From assembly GCA_002309305.1 (NCBI GenBank), contig DBWR01000021.1, positions 90,947 through 115,486 on the forward strand: a stretch of DNA of 24,540 nucleotides, given 5' to 3'. The notes beneath the pieces are model-generated. The model had not been told where the DNA came from, searched no databases, and saw only the letters and a program-made list of their open reading frames with translations. Numbering within the stretch: the first letter of the stretch is position 1; each line of letters opens with the position of its first letter. Origin of the DNA: Treponema sp. UBA1233 (GTDB lineage: Bacteria > Spirochaetota > Spirochaetia > Treponematales > Treponemataceae). Of this stretch, positions 21,168-24,540 are shown in pieces. The position numbers were made by a program, and so were the translations under genes.

Positions 21168-22759
21168 GAGAGTTTTCAGGAACCATTGACGGTGGAATGA
21201 TAAAACTGGTTTTGCAAGGAAGAATTGATTCAAACAATGCTCCTCAGATGGAAGCACAGTTTCTTGAGCTTGCCGTAAACAATCCTGGTCTCACCGTTCA
21301 TATTGACGCATCCAAACTTGAATACATTTCCAGTGCCGGACTCAGGGTTTTGCTTCACTTAAAGAAAACAAACCCAGAGATAGAGATTACTGACGTCTGT
21401 ACTGATGTTTATGACATTTTTGCCATGACAGGATTTACGGACATGATGAAAATCGAAAAAGCATACCGCAATGTTTCAATAGAAGGTGCTGAGGAAATCG
21501 GACGTGGAGCCAACGGAATCATTTACCGCATAGATCAGGATAATGTCGTTAAAGTTTACAGTAATCCAGATGCACTTTCAGACATACAGCATGAAAGGGA
21601 AGTAGCAAGGCTTGCTTTGGTTTTGGGCATCCCTACGGCAATATCTTATGACGTTGTTAAGGTAGGTGATACTTACGGATCTGTCTTTGAACTCTTGAAT
21701 GCATGCTCTTTTTCCAACATTCTGGCAAGGGAACCAAATAAACTTGACTGGTGTGTCGCCGAATATGTAAAGATGCTAAAAAAAATCCACAGTACCATAG
21801 TCCCAGAAGGAAAACTCCCTGACATAAAGGAAACAGCGTTGAATTGGGCCAATTTCATGAGGGATTATCTTCCGGAATCTGCCGTACAAAAACTGATTCA
21901 ACTGATTGGTTCCGTTCCTCATGATGACCACATGATCCATGGTGACTTCCATACAAAAAATCTGGAACTGCAGGGAGATGAAGTCATACTCATTGACATG
22001 GATACACTTGCCGTGGGACATCCCATCTTCGAACTTGCATCAATGTTCAATTCATTCATAGGTTATGGTGAATATGACCATGATGTGATAAGGCGTTTTC
22101 TGGGAATTGATTATGAAACTTCAAGGCTCTTCCTGCATAAGGCTTTGTCTTTGTATCTTGATACGGATGATGAAGGAAAAATCTCAGAGGTTTTGAATAA
22201 GGCCAGGGTTATCGGCTATACACGCATGATACGGCGTTCAATCAGAAGAAAAGGGCTTGAAACAGAAGACGGCAGAAAAGAAATTGAATTGTGGAAAAGC
22301 AATCTTCTTGAACTCCTTGTAAAAACGGAAACCCTGCTCTTTACCAAAGACCCGTTGGAAATAGAGGCGGAATCCGGCAGGCTCCCGGAAGTACTTTCAT
22401 ACATCGAAAAGAAACTTGAAGGAATCCAATGCAAGCAAAAAAAACTGATGGAAATTGATGTGTCCACAGAAGAAATCTTTGTAAATGTCGCAAACTACGC
22501 ATATACCCCGGGAAAAGGGAATGTAGTTGTAAATGCAGAACTCAATGCAGACAAAACAATTCTTACCATAGTTTTTTCGGACAGGGGAATACCATTCAAC
22601 CCGCTTGAAAAAAACGACCCGGACATTACTCTTTCGGCGGAAGAAAGGGACATTGGCGGACTTGGAATCTTTATGACCAAAAAGATGATGGATGAAGTAA
22701 GCTATGAATACAGGGACGGACAAAACATCCTTACCTTGCGGAAAAAACTTTTTGACTGA
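21164..22759 (+). CDS. STAS, APH-like kinase and RsbW-type HATPase in one protein
   Basis: The 531-residue soluble protein has three parts. Residues 1-100 are a STAS (anti-sigma antagonist) domain with phosphorylatable serines in DASKLEYISSAGLRVLL (Ser56/Ser57). Residues 105-390 form a kinase-like fold of the aminoglycoside/choline-kinase group: Gly-loop EIGRGANGIIY (111-121), Lys130 in VVKVY, catalytic HGDFHTKN (259-266) and metal-binding LIDMD (276-280). Residues 405-531 are a GHKL ATPase of the RsbW/SpoIIAB type: N-box EEIFVNVANYAY (436-447), FSDRGIPFNP (471-480) and GGLGIFMTKKM (498-508). Antagonist, kinase-like module and anti-sigma-type kinase are thus one polypeptide. The phosphatase upstream overlaps it by 4 bp. 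No sigma factor is nearby, so the output is unknown. Confidence 0.92.
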   Translation: MREFSGTIDGGMIKLVLQGRIDSNNAPQMEAQFLELAVNNPGLTVHIDASKLEYISSAGLRVLLHLKKTNPEIEITDVCTDVYDIFAMTGFTDMMKIEKAYRNVSIEGAEEIGRGANGIIYRIDQDNVVKVYSNPDALSDIQHEREVARLALVLGIPTAISYDVVKVGDTYGSVFELLNACSFSNILAREPNKLDWCVAEYVKMLKKIHSTIVPEGKLPDIKETALNWANFMRDYLPESAVQKLIQLIGSVPHDDHMIHGDFHTKNLELQGDEVILIDMDTLAVGHPIFELASMFNSFIGYGEYDHDVIRRFLGIDYETSRLFLHKALSLYLDTDDEGKISEVLNKARVIGYTRMIRRSIRRKGLETEDGRKEIELWKSNLLELLVKTETLLFTKDPLEIEAESGRLPEVLSYIEKKLEGIQCKQKKLMEIDVSTEEIFVNVANYAYTPGKGNVVVNAELNADKTILTIVFSDRGIPFNPLEKNDPDITLSAEERDIGGLGIFMTKKMMDEVSYEYRDGQNILTLRKKLFD

Positions 22760-22783
22760 TATTAGAATTCCACAGGAGGAAAA

Positions 22784-23647
22784 ATGAAAACCCCGTTGAA
22801 TCTTGACTTGCACATGCACAGTACTGTTTCCGATGGCACTGACAGTCCGCTGGAAATACTCTCTTTTGTCAAGTCTTCGGGAATGCAGTTTTTTTCACTT
22901 ACCGACCATGATGCCTCAAAGGGATGCAGGATAATCAGGGATAATCTTTCGGATGGTGATCCGCAGTTTATAAACGGAGTGGAATTTTCATGCCGTGATT
23001 ATAAGGGAAAGTATCACATTCTGGGATACGGATATGATTTGTATTCAGAACCAATGAACAATCTTTTTGCATTGGGACATTCTCATCGCCTGAATAAACT
23101 TGACGGTAGGATTGAAGTCCTTAAGGTAAAATACGGAATTGAATTTCCAGAAGATGAAATTAAAAGACTGCATGAACTGGACAATCCCGGAAAACCTCAT
23201 CTTGGAAACCTTATGGTAAAATATGGTTTTGCTCATGACAAGGAAGAAGCCATAGGAAAATATCTGAACAGCATTCATATACCAAGCGAATACTTCAATC
23301 CTGAAGAAGTAATAAAGACTATTCTTGAATCAGGAGGAATTCCGGTTTTAGCGCATCCATTTTTCGGAGACGGAAGTGAAAGGGTTTCTGAAGAAAAAAT
23401 GAAGCCGCGTTGTGAACGTCTTGCAGGATACGGACTAAAGGGCCTTGAAGCGTTCTATTCGGAATTCAATGCAAATCACATAAAACACATGCTAACCCTT
23501 GCAGAACACTTTGGACTCTATGTAACAGCAGGAAGCGATTATCACGGAAAAAACAAGAGGATTCCCCTGGGAAAAACAAATATGGAAAAAGACTACGGAA
23601 TTCCCAAAGGAATGATTCGTTTTCTTGAAGAAGTACACAAAGCATAA
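22784..23647 (+). CDS. PHP-domain metal-dependent phosphoesterase
   Basis: The 287-residue protein matches the stand-alone PHP family (YciV/RNase AM or nucleoside 3',5'-bisphosphate phosphatase type). Metal ligands are visible as DLHMHSTVSDG (His10, His12, Asp17), LTDHD (Asp41, His42), GVEFS (Glu67), His78, LAHPF (His191) and GSDYHG (Asp252, His254). The insertion between the E and AHP motifs (about 85-185) is typical for this subgroup. Possible substrates are 3'-phosphoadenosine 5'-phosphate-like nucleotides or short RNA 5' ends; sequence alone cannot choose. AGGAGG (22774-22779) lies four bases before the ATG and the gene starts 24 bases after the STAS/kinase gene, so it is probably the last gene of the signalling operon. 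Confidence 0.92.
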   Translation: MKTPLNLDLHMHSTVSDGTDSPLEILSFVKSSGMQFFSLTDHDASKGCRIIRDNLSDGDPQFINGVEFSCRDYKGKYHILGYGYDLYSEPMNNLFALGHSHRLNKLDGRIEVLKVKYGIEFPEDEIKRLHELDNPGKPHLGNLMVKYGFAHDKEEAIGKYLNSIHIPSEYFNPEEVIKTILESGGIPVLAHPFFGDGSERVSEEKMKPRCERLAGYGLKGLEAFYSEFNANHIKHMLTLAEHFGLYVTAGSDYHGKNKRIPLGKTNMEKDYGIPKGMIRFLEEVHKA

Positions 23648-23673
23648 AAAAAGACCGCCTGAAATCCAGACGG
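23646..23673 (-). terminator. Terminator for the minus-strand flavoprotein gene
   Basis: Read on the minus strand, CCGTCTG (23673-23667) pairs with CAGGCGG (23661-23655) including one U-G pair, loop GATTT, and then runs into a T-rich tract (23654-23646). On the plus strand the same position is a C-A mismatch and no T-run follows, so the direction is minus. Confidence 0.65.
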
Positions 23674-23702
23674 CCTTATGATTTTATTCTTTACCCCATA
23701 GA

Positions 23703-23729
23703 GAGAGTTTTCGCATAGCGGAAACTCTC
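23703..23729. repeat. Strong 12-bp hairpin, REP-like
   Basis: The left arm (23703-23714) and right arm (23718-23729) pair over 12 bp with a single G-T wobble and a 3-base loop. No T-run follows on either strand. It sits between the two terminator-like hairpins in the convergent intergenic space. Confidence 0.5.
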
Positions 23730-23734
23730 AGAGC

Positions 23735-23760
23735 TAAAAAAATCTGTTAAGATTTTTTTA
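23735..23760. terminator. Symmetric AT-rich hairpin at the end of the flavoprotein gene
   Basis: TAAAAAAATCT (23735-23745) and AGATTTTTTTA (23750-23760) are a perfect 11-bp inverted repeat with loop GTTA. A7 and T7 runs inside the stem make it a possible bidirectional terminator. Its right end contains the TAA stop codon of the minus-strand gene. Confidence 0.5.
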
Positions 23761-24540
23761 GCGACTTGCTCCTGGAATCTCTTTTTCAAATTCCTTGTTG
23801 CCGTGTGTGTAGCGGGGAAGAATCTTTGGTGATATTGCGTCTCCCTTGATTCCAGCCGCCTCACGCTCTTTTTCGAATGCCTTAACATGGTCAAGGTTGA
23901 GCTTGTCGCTCAGGCTTATGTTCTTGAACATCTTTCCGGCTTCGATTCCGGCTTCACGACCGAATACAACAACGTCGAGGAGTGAGTTGCCCATCAGACG
24001 GTTTGTTCCGTGCACACCACCGGATGCCTCTCCTGCAACGAGGAGGTTGGCGACATTTGTGTGGCATGTCTTGTCAATCTCAACGCCACCGTTCTGATAG
24101 TGGAGGGTAGGATAAACAAGAATAGGTTCCTTCCTGATGTCGATTCCGTACTTGATGAACATGTTGTACATGGCAGGAATTGACTTTAAGATTGTTCCTT
24201 CTCCGTGAATCATTTCAATCATCGGAGTGTCAAGCCAAACGGCATCCTGTACGTCGTTCTTTACACCACGGCCTTCACGAACCTCGCGGATGATTCCAGA
24301 AGCGTTTACGTCGCGTGTTTCAAGCGGGTGGATGTATACTTCTCCGTCCTTGTTGATGAGCTTTGCACCAAGAGAACGTACCTTTTCTGTTACGAGCTTA
24401 CCAAGAATCTGTGTAGGATATGCGGCTCCTGTCGGGTGATACTGTAATGAATCCTGATAGAGGAGTTTTGCACCTGCACGGTATGCCATTACAAGACCGT
24501 CGGCTGTGGCACCGTAGTGGTTTGATGTCGGGAAGCCCTG
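23758..24540 (-). CDS. Fumarate reductase/succinate dehydrogenase-type flavoprotein, 5' end outside the window
   Basis: The minus-strand frame is open to the window edge, so these 260 residues are the C-terminal part; an internal Met at 24489 is not the start. Family motifs are clear: GFPTSNHYGATADGLVMA, the substrate-site LQYHPTG, LVTEKVRSLGAKL, the catalytic-Arg region ETRDVNASGIIREVREGRG, the active-site histidine in PTLHYQNGGVEID, and the FAD-binding GEASGGVHGTNRLMGNSLLD followed by VVFGREAG. It transfers hydride between FAD and fumarate or succinate, most likely in the reductive direction in a fermenter. After VVFGREAG only about 60 residues remain, so most of the helical C-terminal domain of classical FrdA/SdhA is missing. 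The partner iron-sulfur subunit is not in view. Confidence 0.9.
   Translation of the reverse strand, partial: QGFPTSNHYGATADGLVMAYRAGAKLLYQDSLQYHPTGAAYPTQILGKLVTEKVRSLGAKLINKDGEVYIHPLETRDVNASGIIREVREGRGVKNDVQDAVWLDTPMIEMIHGEGTILKSIPAMYNMFIKYGIDIRKEPILVYPTLHYQNGGVEIDKTCHTNVANLLVAGEASGGVHGTNRLMGNSLLDVVVFGREAGIEAGKMFKNISLSDKLNLDHVKAFEKEREAAGIKGDAISPKILPRYTHGNKEFEKEIPGASR

Noticed and set aside
23655..23673. Terminator for the PHP gene on the plus strand
   Set aside because: In that direction the stem has a C-A mismatch and no T-run; the structure fits the minus strand.
1..24540. CRISPR arrays, insertion sequences, prophage or integron genes
   Set aside because: No regularly spaced repeats, transposase, integrase or phage structural motifs were seen on either strand.

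Overview
The window reads as chromosomal DNA from a spirochaete of the genus Treponema. The strongest markers are a periplasmic-flagellum sheath protein FlaA whose sequence closely follows the T. pallidum FlaA1 pattern, a spiro-SPASM protein, an excisionase-type HTH fused to a PTS EIIA domain, and an MCP with the 'SQTGLLAMNASIEAAHAG' tip. A fumarate reductase-like flavoprotein and moderate GC suggest a host-associated, fermentative species; that last point is inference. I see no phage, IS, integron or CRISPR. The sequence is core-like, with unusual domain fusions.

Layout. (1) 1-5800: the 3' part of a MgtE Mg2+ channel, an intergenic region with short AT-rich inverted repeats and a strong promoter, a small outer-membrane-type protein, a SUMF1-fold lipoprotein, an HTH-EIIA regulator, an exported transglutaminase-like protein on the minus strand, and an RluA-family pseudouridine synthase. 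(2) 5826-14087: a tight operon of six genes, some overlapping. They encode a spiro-SPASM protein, a GT-A-like glycosyltransferase, an 837-residue SpsF-PseG/SpsG-methyltransferase fusion, an ATP-grasp ligase, a periplasmic N-acetylmuramoyl-L-alanine amidase and a GerMN-domain protein. An exact sigma-28-type -10 (GCCGATAA) with TAAA 16 bp upstream lies directly in front. (3) 14181-15405: flaA, with its own strong sigma-70-type promoter and a rho-independent terminator. (4) 15427-17428: a small alarmone synthetase fused to TPRs, a tandem DUF1508 protein, and tRNA-Glu(TTC) on the minus strand. (5) 17610-23647: a signalling cluster of a polytopic MCP, a membrane PP2C/SpoIIE-type phosphatase, a single protein combining STAS, an aminoglycoside-phosphotransferase-like kinase and a RsbW-type ATPase, and a PHP phosphoesterase. 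(6) 23646-24540: hairpins and the 3' end of a minus-strand fumarate reductase/succinate dehydrogenase-type flavoprotein.

Two parts deserve most attention. The first is the phosphatase plus STAS-kinase-HATPase pair, in which antagonist and anti-sigma-like kinase lie in one polypeptide, their genes overlapping by 4 bp with the phosphatase gene. The second is the glycan operon beside flaA. Its apparent chemistry (sugar-nucleotide hydrolysis, CMP activation, methylation, amide ligation, glycosyl transfer) and flagellar-type promoter fit a role in making or attaching a nonulosonic-acid-type glycan, possibly on flagellin. That role is an inference. All functions are assigned by reading motifs; no database search was run.
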